A DNA stretch of 64,000 nt from Gnetum montanum (Eukaryota > Streptophyta > Gnetopsida > Gnetales > Gnetaceae): contig MNCI01015740.1 in NCBI GenBank assembly GCA_015680685.1, forward strand, positions 71,806 through 135,805. The letters are read 5' to 3'. Under the pieces are notes generated by a model. The model saw only the letters and a program-made list of their open reading frames with translations. It made no database searches and was not told where the DNA came from. This document shows positions 48,761-59,574 of this stretch, piece after piece (position 1 is the stretch's first letter; every line of letters starts with the position of its first letter). A program made the position numbers and the translations under genes.

Positions 48761-50590
48761 AACAACATGAGTTAACATCAAAAATTAGATCTAAGGAAGC
48801 ATTTAGTTTGAAGGGCTCTCAAGTATTTGATGTAGAGGATGAGTGTGTTAGAGATACAGGGCGACTAGCTGCATTAAGTTATGAGGGTTTTGAAGGACTT
48901 TTGGGTCAAAAAAATAGTCATTTCCTAGATCTATTATCCAAACCACTCAATTGGAAGGTTGATTATAAATTTATAGCCCTCATAGCATATCATTTCTACG
49001 ATTGTGGGGAAATTTCACCCTGCATAGATGGAGTAGGAGGTAACTAGGTTGAGGATGGAGGGATGTCTACAAATGCATGTGAAGGATGGTATGGATATGG
49101 GTTCTCCCCTTGAGTAGATGGTGGATGAGTTCGATGGTACCCTAGAGGGTAATAGTGATGTTGGAATGATGTGTGGCTTACATAGTTTCATGGAGAAATG
49201 AGTTGTTGAACATAGTACCCATATGGATCTGGTTGCTTATAAGCATACTGCCACCTTGGCGATGGCATTTCCCATGATTGTGGTTGGTTCCATTACTGGT
49301 ATTGCTCATACAGTTGTGATGCAACTCCACTTGGATAATAAGATTTTTGTTTCTAGTGGAACTACCTTAGATTACCTTGAGGATAAGGCATTCATCTATG
49401 TGCTTGCCTTCTTTTTAGTTACAAATTCAATGCATACATTCCAAAATCTTTTAAGTGTGACACCACATGAAAACATTCCTTTATATTTTCCTATTAATAG
49501 ATGTCACATCCAGCATCATCTTTAGAGTCTATCCCCACAAATTCTTCTACTGCAATAACTTTACCCTTACCTTTCTAGTAGGCACGTTTAGCTTCTTTTA
49601 GCCTCCTATGATCACAATCACTATTATGCTCTTTGGATGCTTGAGAAATCTTCATAGAAGTTTGGAATTTTTCATCCAAAGAGTCCCATAGTTATTCAAC
49701 CTTTTACCAAAATATCAAAAACAAATTTTTGAATAGGCAAGCTTTTCCTATTCATCACTTTGTCAAGCGATGAATCTTCCTTGCCATAGAATTGAACCTC
49801 CCTTTTTCTAATGGAAGGATCCCTATTCTACTCTTCTACACTTTCTCTTTTTCACAACTCACCTTCTTCTTTCACTACCTTCTCTATTAACCTTTGTATT
49901 TGATGAGCTCTTAGTTTGAATAGTCTCCCATGGGCATAAAATCCAAGAGTTCTTCTAGTTTCTACTTTGAGCCCATCTAAGATGTGGCAAAGTTGTTTCC
50001 TCTGAGAATAACCATGGCTAGGGCATTGATGTATAAGAGAATAATATCCACCCATGGTAGTAGCCAAGGGTTTATGTGTTTCAAATTTCCAACCTTGAAT
50101 TTGCCTTCTCAAATTAGACACTCTAGAGTATGTCTAGTATTTTTCATTAAATAGTTCCAACATGGAACTCCATCTACAAATAGATTCTAGCTCTAAGGGC
50201 TAGTTCCAACTTTCAACCTCCTTAATGAGTGTCCTAGGGAATAACTTTAATTTCTACCAATCATTTTCAATGTTATACAAGGAATAAACATTGTGGAAAG
50301 CTTGTAGATATGTCTAAGTTATATCCCCCCTCAAATTTTGGGATATTTTTCATGTCTAAGTGCTTGATCCAACTATCTTTCACATGCCTAGTCGGAAGCG
50401 TAAATACCTTTGTGATATTAAGCATTCTTCAAGTTGCCAACAAAGGCTCATCATCATCATGATTTTTTTTTTGCTAATGATGTCCTCTATTACCCCTTCA
50501 TTCATTATGGGCTTGGTGATTACTATTGTTGTCCCATTAAGCACCTCCATCATGGCTAGTCTTTCTATGATGACTTTCAAAATCAAAAGA
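48761..50590 (-). pseudogene. gag of element D (N-terminus lost at junction)
   Basis: Core open frame 50121-49852: NLRRQIQGWKFETHKPL, YYSLIHQCPSHGYS and HILDGLKVETRRTLGFYAHG. Downstream is a decayed Cys/His motif (CDIY then stop) near 49510, then a tail with PQSWEMPSPRW (near 49280) and YYVQQLISP. The N-terminal part stops at about 50590, where F ORF3 sequence begins, so D lacks its start, PBS and 5' LTR. Confidence 0.75.
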
Positions 50591-50625
50591 AGAGGAAGAA
50601 GTAGATTCCTAGTTTCGGAGGCTTG
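50591..50625. other. D/F recombination junction
   Basis: To the left is D gag (Ser-rich coding region, purine-rich GAAGAGGAAGAAG on +). To the right is the 3' part of F ORF3, matching D ORF3 near 29930. Both lie on the minus strand. D's 5' LTR and F's 3' LTR are missing between them. Confidence 0.6.
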
Positions 50626-53383
50626 TCATGATGTAGCAGTGATTGAAATTTCTCCTCCTCTATTTTGGGATCATGCACAGTCCATGCAAATGATTTGATA
50701 TGTAAGGAAACTGGCACATCCCACGGACACAACAGTTGTGGAAACATTTGACTGGCTTTTACATACCAAGCCGCAAACTATCGTCTCCCCTCTTCAAATG
50801 CCTTGGCCTTATTTCTCAAATCTAGATAATTAACAAAATGTCTGGCTAGGTCTACAACTACATCTTTCTATCCATGGTAGCTAGCCTTAACTACCTTCAA
50901 TTCTGTAGTTGTGACAGCTAGCTTGTCAAGAGCTGCTTTGTGGTCAACAACCTCCTTTTCATGCAACATGTAAGTGGTGGCTGCCTACCTGTCAAGCTCA
51001 TTGCGTGAGCACTCTACTATCAACATGGCCAAGTTGGTGTATCAAAGATTGGCAAACTTCATGTACTCTTTCAGATTAGCAATCTTCAAGTCCTAAATTT
51101 TAACCTCTACCTAGTGAGCAATGGCATATGTATATAAGATGTTTCTCTAGTCAAATTGTTAGGCCACAGAGGAATCTATCTAGCCCTTTTCCATCCAAAT
51201 TTCTTTTTCAATGACTTCTTCGTACATGCCCACCTAGTCATGGAAGTGCTCCTTGAGGTGCTCATGCTTTTTGACCTTGTTCTACCATGCACTTATTTCA
51301 ATGACTAACTTTTGTCAGATAGCGCATACCTCCTCCATAGAGAGGGTTCAATTTTCTTGGGTGAGGAAACTCATGTCATGCTTGACTCACACCAGCTACT
51401 CTCTTAGCTAGTAGAGACTTTCTTCTAACAAATTGTTTTGTTTCTCAATGATGGTCAACTTATTATTCATTGTAGTTAACTACTTATTTTCTTCTTGTAA
51501 GGTGGTAAGGGCCTTGAGATGCACATGAGTTTATGCTTCTACGGCAAAAGCATCCCATACTACCTACTCTCTTTCTTATGCTAGGGTTTTATTCTCTTCT
51601 ATCATCTAAGCTAATTTCTTAGTTTAGAAAGGCTCCATTATCTTGGGTGGGATCAATGAAGATGGATTCCACCTTTCTAACCTTAAGATTGCAAGCTCTT
51701 GATAAATTCTTTGGGCTTTCACTTCCGCGTGCTCGACCCTGTGCTTGGTGATGACAAGTTTTCCTTTAGTTGAAATCAGTTCAGATTGTGCTATAGTGAC
51801 ATCGCTAGGGACATCGAACAAGGAGTTCATTACCTACCTTATTTTCAGTAGTCTATCCAGAACATCCTTATGTTTAGCCAGAGTCATGGTGGGACCAACC
51901 AATGCTTGCGCATCCCATGCACCTATGAGATTCATTAGTGGTACAACAGGGACGTTAAAGGATTCTTTAATGTGATCTTTGATAACGTCTGCTACACCCA
52001 TCGCATCTTGGTCTTGCATGACTACAACTGTAGCCCCTTCAATAGTTTCAAGTAGTACTTGAAATGATGCAGCATTCCCAGAGATTTGTTGTGACCACTG
52101 GGCCTCTTGTCTGAACTAGAGTGAAACTTTCCCTGTGGTAGGATTAGTAGACACCATGGGCTAGATTGCATCATCAAGAACTCAAAAGAGACTTGACTCA
52201 TCGAGTGTTCCCTAGCTCATGAGGTCTGAGATCTGCTAGAGATTACTAAGTGTAGGACTATAATCATAAATTGGCGGTTGTTGCTAAGGTGGTTGAGATG
52301 GTGGCGGTGTTTGTTCAGACTATGGTATGTGGTTAGGTCCTGCTTCCTACTACTTCTTGGCTTGCACCAACTAGTGCTTGAGCTATTTTATTTTTTGCTC
52401 CAATTGGGTAATGTATCCCTACTCTAGTTGCTGCTATTCCTATTCTTCTTCCTCTTCAAGATCTTTTCTCAAGGGCATTGGTTTGAGCAGTTCTGCAAAA
52501 GAAGAATTTTGAGCTTTGCAGGATACATCACTGGTATAACCAAGGATTCCAACACATTGATACAATTTCTGAATTAGACAGGGGAATGGCAAAGTGAGCT
52601 TTCCCATCTTCATCTCTTTGAATCACCGCTCGATCTCCATGAAGTATAGTTGGGGAATGTTGGCTTAAAATTTGCCCATTAACACAACACATCCTCAAGC
52701 CGCATAGGTGGATAGACAATTGAGTCCCTTCATTGGAAACAAATGATATGTCCCAAGTTTGAAATAGGTACGCTCTTCCAGGCTTAGTTTGTTGTATGAC
52801 TTATTCTCATCGTCAAAAGCACTTTTCAGCCATAGCTTACGACTCTCCAAATCAAGTCAGGTTGACAAAATCGACAATCGTGCTCCAGCATTTGGCAAAT
52901 TTAGGGCTTTAGTGATTTCCTTGATAGAATAAGAGACTGTGACCCCACCAATTCTTACAGTTGTACCATCTTCTTTACCATGCCAAAAAGAATAACTCTC
53001 CCCAAGGTACCATTCTGCATTTTCAGACAAAATTGGCCAAAATGGAGATGCTTGCAACTATGTCCTCACTGACTGAGGGGTGAACTCCATGAACGGCTCG
53101 AAGTTCATTTTCATCATGACTGAGCCAACGTGGGATGTGCCTAAATGGTAGTAAGGAATTCTAGTGATAATGTGAGTCATTGTCCTTGCACTTGAGGTGC
53201 TGCCTCTACCTACACAGATTGAGCTTTGGCAGGGACTTTTGCAGGGGCTTCTTGATAGATGTTGAATGACTATGCCTCTTGTTTAATTGGTGGCCCTTGT
53301 TGGCCAGTTCAACCTTGGTTTCCCCAAGGATGTTTTCTCAGTCCCTATGATGGATTGCCTTGGGTTGCTCATTTGGGAGTCAT
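50620..53383 (-). pseudogene. ORF3 of element F (best-preserved copy)
   Basis: Start ATG at 53383 (MTPK, compare MAPK in D). A Gln/Pro/Ala-rich leader is followed by a conserved domain (53160-52500): FWPILSENAEWYLGESYSFW, GGVTVSYSIKEITKALNLPNAG, then LSLEERTYFKLGTYHLFP and LPFPCLIQKLYQCVGI. This pattern resembles the family annotated as putative plant transposon protein (Transposase_32-like). A Glu/Gln-rich linker (52470-52350) and a coiled-coil-like region (52020-50900) follow. The last 150-200 bp and the 3' LTR are missing. The ORF has fewer stops than B or D. Molecular function is unknown. Confidence 0.68.
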
Positions 53384-53696
53384 CTTCAATTACAAAAAAC
53401 ATTAGGTTAGTAAGGGATCCTTGTATTGATCACGTTACTCATCTATACCTTGGTCACCCTTCAGTGTATGTTATAGCCATGTTAGATTGTAGAGTTAAGG
53501 CCTTAATTTTTTGTTCAAAAGGGCCTAATAAGATAGTTAAGGTACTTAGGGATACATAAAAAGTATCTTTGGCATGGTGGGCAATGTTTATTTATTTATT
53601 TAGCTTTGATTTTACTTAGTATATTCATTGTTTACCCTTAGACTACCTTTTGGGAAATAGTGATTTTTGAAGAAAAAATATGATGTTAAGTGAACA

Positions 53697-53755
53697 CAAC
53701 CATACCCCCTCCCTCCCACCCCCACCCCCGCCCCCCCGCCCCCCTCGCCATGACT
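53697..53755 (-). promoter_or_regulatory. G-rich tract in the ORF3 leader of F
   Basis: On the minus (sense) strand seven G-runs of three to seven lie within about 45 bases, between the internal TATA box and the ORF3 ATG. It opens with AGTCATGG and closes with GGGGGTATG, i.e. it looks like an expanded polypurine-tract word. It could form a G-quadruplex in DNA or RNA. D and B have no such tract here. Confidence 0.6.
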
Positions 53756-53931
53756 AAGATGGACAATCCAAGGATAGAGAAGCACAAATTTCATAGAAAA
53801 CGGACTGCAAACGTGCAAGATATAGCATGTGGACAAAGGCGTGCAAAGCTTAAATCGCCAAAGAGAAAAAATTTGCAAAAACTCCCCTTTCTTTGTAATG
53901 TAGAAATGAAACTAGAAGTGTGTCTAAGTGT

Positions 53932-54020
53932 CATATTTATAGATTTTATGGCCCTGATATTGGGTACCCAACATCGAGGATCCAATATCGAAGCCCCTCT
54001 AACATCGAATCCCCAATATC
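53932..54020 (-). promoter_or_regulatory. Internal LTR-like promoter upstream of F ORF3
   Basis: TATA box on - at 53932-53942 (TATAAATATGA). Upstream words on +: CCCTGATATTGGG (53952-53964), CCCAACATCG (53967-53976), CCAATATCG (53982-53990), AACATCG (54001-54007), CCCCAATATC (54011-54020). The F LTR has the same words at 58081-58147 above its own TATA box (58053-58062). It lies about 550 bp before the ORF3 start. Confidence 0.6.
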
Positions 54021-55330
54021 AAAGTGCTTAGAAAAATGCTCAACCAAAAATTTGACAAAGGGAGAATAATTCGAGGGTAGGAATAAAAGAGTTTGAGGTA
54101 CAAAAAAATTAAAAACCTAGGAAGCTTGTTAGGATAACATGAGGGAAAGAAATAATGCATAAAAGTGAAGAGGGTATATAGTTAGGAAAAGGTGGAATGA
54201 TAGTCATTAAGGCACAGTGGAAGGTGCATAAATCAAGTGGTATTGAAAACCAAGTAAAAGACACAAGAGTTACACAAGTGGGTCCTCCCCAAAGTAGGTG
54301 CATGTCCATGATGCCCTTGCATAACCATGCTAGAAGGTATCCATAGGCACCTAAGGCATTAAATGCAACTGATACTTATCACACAACAACACATAAACAA
54401 ACAAACAAAAAACACCACCATTAGTAGAGAATTATGACTATGTACATCCAAATCATAAATGAAAACACAACAAAAAATGAGATGAGGAATGGAAAGCATG
54501 GTGGAAAGAGAGAACACATAATGGACTCCCAATATGAAGGTTGTATAAAGCCCCTTATGTGTTTAGTGGTTAAGATGAGTTGACAACAACCATTCACAAT
54601 CTAGACCAAAAATAACCACATCCAGTGACCTTGCATCAACACACCTGACTAATCCATCCTCTTAGGCAACATGGGTGTTCTCATAGATCAACCACCATCC
54701 CACCAAAAAGAAGAAAAGAGTAATAGGAAGTGCAAAAGGACCTTAGTTAGAGAGAACCTTGTAGTTCCATAACTAGTGCTTGTAGTCCATATTCCATTAT
54801 TATATTTAAGGGGTGTGCTTTGAATTCCCATCTATTTTCTCCCCTTTTTTGATGTAAATAGATGGGAACCACACCATGCAAAGACATATTTGACTAGGTC
54901 AACTTCCTAGTGGTGTTCAATGGTGGAATGGTGAAAAACTGATGACAACATCCACGCATTCAAGAGAATAAACCAGTACAAGTGTATCAAATCCCCTTCC
55001 TTTTCAATTCCTTTGAATCCTTCTTCAGGGTGGAGAATATCAAGCCACAAATTCATTATAGTTTGATTAGAAGAGGAGCTCCATCCTTCCAAAATAGAAG
55101 GAAACCATAGAATTAAGTGGATGGATGGATGACATGGATACACCATTCGCACAGTTAAACATTTATGATAGAAACAACATAGAAACAAATCCCTACCCCA
55201 AGTGGACCAAAGTAAAGTTCACTTATTGATCAAGAACATTTAGGAATGGTAAACAAAATAAATCAAAACAACAATAAAAAATGAAAATAAAAGAAAACAA
55301 AACAAAAGAAAAAGAAGGATTAGTTCATGG
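54021..55330 (-). other. Element F spacer (gag to ORF3; no pol)
   Basis: Collinear with the other spacers: GTGGGTCCTCCCCAAAGTAGG near 54279, a CATCCATCCATCC-type stretch near 55115-55135. It follows the gag stop directly; no protease, RT, RNase H or integrase motif is present. No supported gene. Confidence 0.68.
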
Positions 55331-57224
55331 TTAGAAAGGAAGATAGCCCCAAGGACTATGCATTGGAGGGCGATATGAACTAGCAAAAGGGTCTATGCAT
55401 TGTGGATACGTGGTATAGGGCATGCTTCCTAGTGGTGCCACACACATGGCATAAGGGTTGCGTTGGTATGCCAGTGTGGAAGATGGAATAGCTTGAAACA
55501 TTCCCAGTGTCCAACTGAGGTTATGAAAACTCGATGGCATGCATGGATTCTATTGTCTTAGCATAAACTTGGAATCCATGGTAGTGGTCAAAATAGAAGT
55601 AGAGACAATAGGCGACTTTGGTATATGTGTAAAAGGTTGCCAAGTGGGTGATTGCCTCCTCCATGACTGTGGTGGTTGCCATTGCAGTTGAGGTTTACCA
55701 TAAGGTTGAGGATGGTTCCTACATGCGTGGTTATAGGATGGGCCATAACTGCATGGATGGAAAGGTATTCTTCTAGGCTTGTGTTGGTGTAAGAACTTCA
55801 GATGTAGCGTAGAAGTCCAATGCTCCTGTAGATGTGACAATATTGAGCATCGACCCTTTGGGTGATCATAAAGGAAAAGGTCACATTCCTCATCCATGTT
55901 TGTAGTGGAGCTATCTGCCTTGTTGTCAATAGCAATGTGTTTGTCTCATTGGCCTTTCATCTAACTTGTTTCGCAATTTGTTCCTTTATGATAAGATTCT
56001 TCACTGAGATTGTGTTGTGCCACACTCACTTCAGTAGGCTTGGCGTATGATGAAGCACTATCTTAAAGCCATGTAGACATTCTATTCAACCTTGCATGTA
56101 ATTCATCAATTAGTTGTTGTATTGGCAAGGGATGTTGGGACATCTTCCTATGGAAAGTTTCCTTATCCTAGTCAGTGACCGTTTCTATTACAAACATTGA
56201 TTCCTGTTGATGCTTTTCCAAACTTTGTTGTTTACACAACTCCCCTTTTTCTTTATTAACCCATTGAATTAGCCTTAAAATCTGATGGCCTTCTAGTTCA
56301 TGTAGTTAACCCTTTAGCGTATGTTCCAAGGGTTTCTTGTGTTTGAGTCCAAAGCCCATCTATGATGTGGTGAAGTTGTTCTTCCTAGGAGAAGCCATGG
56401 CCTGGACATTTATGAAATAAAGAGTAATAAAAATCTAGGGCCAAATCCAAGGGCTCATATTCTATTTGTTTCCACTCCTGGATCTGTTTTCGTAACTGGG
56501 ACACTCTAGCATAAGTTTGATACTTGTCGTTGAACAATTCTAACATTGTGGACCAATGCTTAATAAAATTAGGTTTCAACAACTGATACCACATGGAAGC
56601 TTGATTGACAAGTGTCTAGGGGAAGAGTTTTAACTTCTGCCACATGTTGTCAATGTTCTATAAGGTACATGCATCATGGAAGGCTTTCAAATACTATTGT
56701 AGATTAGAATTATAGTCTCATCTAAACCTAGGGATATACTCCATTTTTATTCATTTAATATGACTATCCCGTTGATGCTTTTTGGGGATTCTAACAGCCT
56801 CTTGAATATTCACTAAGCTTCAAATCGATAATAAGGGTTCACCTTCTCCATCAAACATCGTCATATACGGATGTTGAGTTGCATGAGTCTGATAACCCTG
56901 TAGGTAGTTGTGATTATGATATGAGCATTGTGTTCTTCTGCATCTGTCATCATGGTTTATGCGGTGATCATACCTATATTGGACATCATTTGAACAAGAC
57001 ATTGCAAAGAAAGATGAAGTGAGATTAGGAGAAGGGTTATGGATCCTATGGTTCTCCAATTCATCCCATGTTGTATCATGACTTTGTGCTTGGAAGATTA
57101 TAGGCTTGGAAGTTCTTCCAACTCTAGGATGATCACTCCATTCCATGTTGTTATAGATAACATTGGTTTGCTAGTAAATAGTTTCACTACCAGATAAATC
57201 ACTAATGTCATGTGCACGAGACAT
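55331..57224 (-). pseudogene. gag of element F
   Basis: Start ATG at 57224 (MSRAHDISDLSGSE), stop TAA at 55331-55333 after ...PWGYLPF, an ending like family A (GYPPF). Order: N-terminal open part 57146-56820 with EPLLSIRSL; core 56594-56385 (NFIKHWSTMLELFNDKYQTY, QLRKQIQEWKQIEYEPLD); Cys/His motif CDLFLYDHPKGRC near 55885-55845; then a Pro/Gln/Ser/Tyr-rich tail (55830-55334) with PQSWRRQSPTW. It has a handful of stops, making it one of the best-kept gag copies. No pol follows. Confidence 0.8.
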
Positions 57225-57328
57225 GTTGGAGATGCATGTGTGACTTGTTACTCCTTTTTAAAAGATAGAGCATGAAAATTCCTACAACGAAGTTGTATGA
57301 TATAACTATCTTAGAAAATTAGCACCAT

Positions 57329-57346
57329 CCCTAGTAGCGGCACCAA
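57329..57346 (-). other. Primer-binding site of element F
   Basis: On the minus strand TTGGTGCCGCTACTAGGG directly follows the LTR; tRNA-Asp type with few mismatches. Confidence 0.78.
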
Positions 57347-58161
57347 TGATGAGCGATGAGGTACCCCTATGCCCAACTATAAGAATATGAGCACATACGC
57401 ACAATCTGGTCAAACTCCATGAATAGGCTAATCATGAGTTCTAAGATAGTTATTGTGCTTCGTTGTTCATTGTCTTTCCACGTTAGACTAGTGGAAGCTT
57501 TGTCACGTATGGTTTAGTCTGAAGTGAGGTATATGATGTAATGCTTTAATGCTACTCCTACTATGGAACAATAATAAAGAGTTGATTAACTAAAGGTATG
57601 AAATAAATCCTATATTTAACCTAAGGTGATGAGTATTTGAACTCGATTGTCCGTATGCACCTTGGGCTTCACGTAGTTGCCACTAGGATTATCAAATGCT
57701 AGTCGCTACTGGGTTACCAGGCAATACACTTATGTGTTCGCAATTGATCATACTCATTCCACTTAATGATGAGGAACGTAAATAACATTAGTTGGAAATA
57801 GCAATAAATAAAGACATTGAAATTTTAATCTAAGAAAATCACAAATGCAAAGTGGATGCTACAATGATGTAAATGATCTTGATCTTTATTGCTAAACATG
57901 TAATGTGCCTAAGTACATTATACTCAAATAAGGACACTATGAAACCATAAAAATCACACTACAGGCATACACTAGAACTGAAATTGGAAAACTTCTAACT
58001 GACTTTGTCTATCTTCTATCTCTACCTCTCCTTCGTATCTCTCCCCTATGTGATATTTATAGGTGAGCATGGCAAAAACAACATCGGATATCCAACATCG
58101 CTTATTGACCCTGATATTGGATCTGCAATATTGGAGCCCCAATATCGCTTCTGATGACCCA
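57347..58161 (-). repeat. Element F 5' LTR
   Basis: About 815 bp; on + it starts TGATGAGCGATGAGG and ends near TGATGACCCA. TATA box on - at 58053-58062, with iterons upstream (58081-58147). It is not the partner of the LTR at 28581. Confidence 0.8.
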
Positions 58162-58822
58162 TTAGCCAAGAAACTCCTACATCTCCCAATGCTTTCCAAG
58201 CTTCTATAGGAATATTTTCTAGTCCAACAGCTTTTCATCTTTGATAAAGCTATAAATAAAATAGTAGGTTAATAAGCTCTATTATATTTGGTGGAAGGTT
58301 TTATTTTCTTTAATCCAATTCATAACTACATGAGTAAGCATAATGTATAGACAAAAGGATCAGTTTTTTTTATTTCGTTAACTATTTTTGTGGTGTAGGA
58401 GACATACTAATTATATTTTATGTAACTGATTATTGAACTCCTAATGGATTAGGTGGATGAATGGATCCACTAGAAATGGGCATAGACTTAGGTTTTTTCT
58501 TAACTAAGATATGTTTTCTAAGTTTACATTTAGTACTAGTAGCTTATTATTTATTTACATATAAATTAAGGTTGAAGAATTTTGAGGCGAATGAGGTACT
58601 AAAGATGGTGACTAAGAAGTAGATGTAACAAATCTATGATATATAGAATGATAATAAAGATAAGTACAAAAAATTAGATTCTTTGGATAAACAAAATTAG
58701 AGATTCCAAAATTATGATTTTTTAAGGAAAAAAGTAATTTGAAATTTTTGGTGGGGCTATGGGGTTGATAAGGAAATGTGAGCATAACATGATAAGGTAT
58801 GATAAAGAAGTCCTATAATGTG
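58162..58822. other. AT-rich stretch, nothing recognised
   Basis: About 660 bp without a convincing ORF, repeat or RNA. It does not continue element C's gag, so it is not the missing right part of C. Confidence 0.5.
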
Positions 58823-59574
58823 TGATGAGGATATCAACCGATCTTCTTAAGGTAAATTTTATCCTTAGTATGTCTAAGAATTCATAAGAGCTGTGTGTTA
58901 TGTTTTGGCATTAGTTTAGAGTCGTTTTAGTATCTTTTTCATGGCTAGGTAGGCAATTGCAAGCTAAGTACAAGTCATTATTAGTTATAGTTTGCTATTT
59001 TAGAAAGTTGTGAGTTGTAATCTATCTTAGTTTTTAGCAAATGTCAAAATTCATGATTTTTCAAGGTTTGACAATGAGTTGTGAATCCTTGCAAGTTAGT
59101 GAGATCGTAGTATGAGATTACAAGTTTTAGTTAGTTTTAATTAACAAGTGTGACAAGGTGTTAGTCATAGCCTAGTAATTATGAGGGGCCTGTAGGTTAC
59201 AATTACTTGCAATCTACAAAAAATGAATTTTTTGAAAATGGCATGATTTTTAAACAAAATACTAATAGTTAGGGAAGTCCAAGAATCATTCCTAAGCTTA
59301 TAAAAGATGAGAGCATCCCAAAAAAGTGTGCCACATGTTATTCGTAAAATTGTGCTCCTTATGACCTTGAGAAAAAGTAAGGGCTTTTCTTGAGCATTAT
59401 GAGAGATTAAGATCTTAATGATCCTCCTTGTATTGTAAGTGTCAAGTAAAGGTTTGATTGGTTGACTATTTATCCTTGGGAGTGTGTTACTTCGAATTAT
59501 GTACTTTCCTCATTTCCTTCAAGTAAGAATAAACTTTCTTCTTCATTCTTATTCAATTGGTTCTTGTTGCATCA
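58823..59574 (+). repeat. Element H left LTR
   Basis: Begins TGATGAGGATATC, ends TGTTGCATCA; the middle (58870-59160) aligns with 61975-62290. Confidence 0.6.

Larger units (their letters stand above)
28581..58161 (-). mobile_element. Composite of elements D and F fused tail to head
   Basis: Read on the minus strand: F 5' LTR (58161-57347), PBS, F gag, F spacer, F ORF3 (to about 50620), then a direct junction into D gag, pol, spacer, ORF3 and D 3' LTR (29532-28581). The two terminal LTRs are clearly different subfamilies, so this is not one element. F's internal iterons match the right LTR and D's match the left LTR. The flanking 5-mers are CTAGT (left) and TTAGC (right), which could be a C-to-T decayed duplication but prove nothing. 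Confidence 0.7.

Noticed and set aside
53612-53878. Gly/Val-rich 88-codon minus frame
   Set aside because: Translation of the G-rich tract; no homologue frame in D or B.
28581-58161. One single 29.6-kb element with LTRs at both ends
   Set aside because: The terminal LTRs belong to different subfamilies, there are two gag and two ORF3 regions, and each half's internal words match a different LTR.
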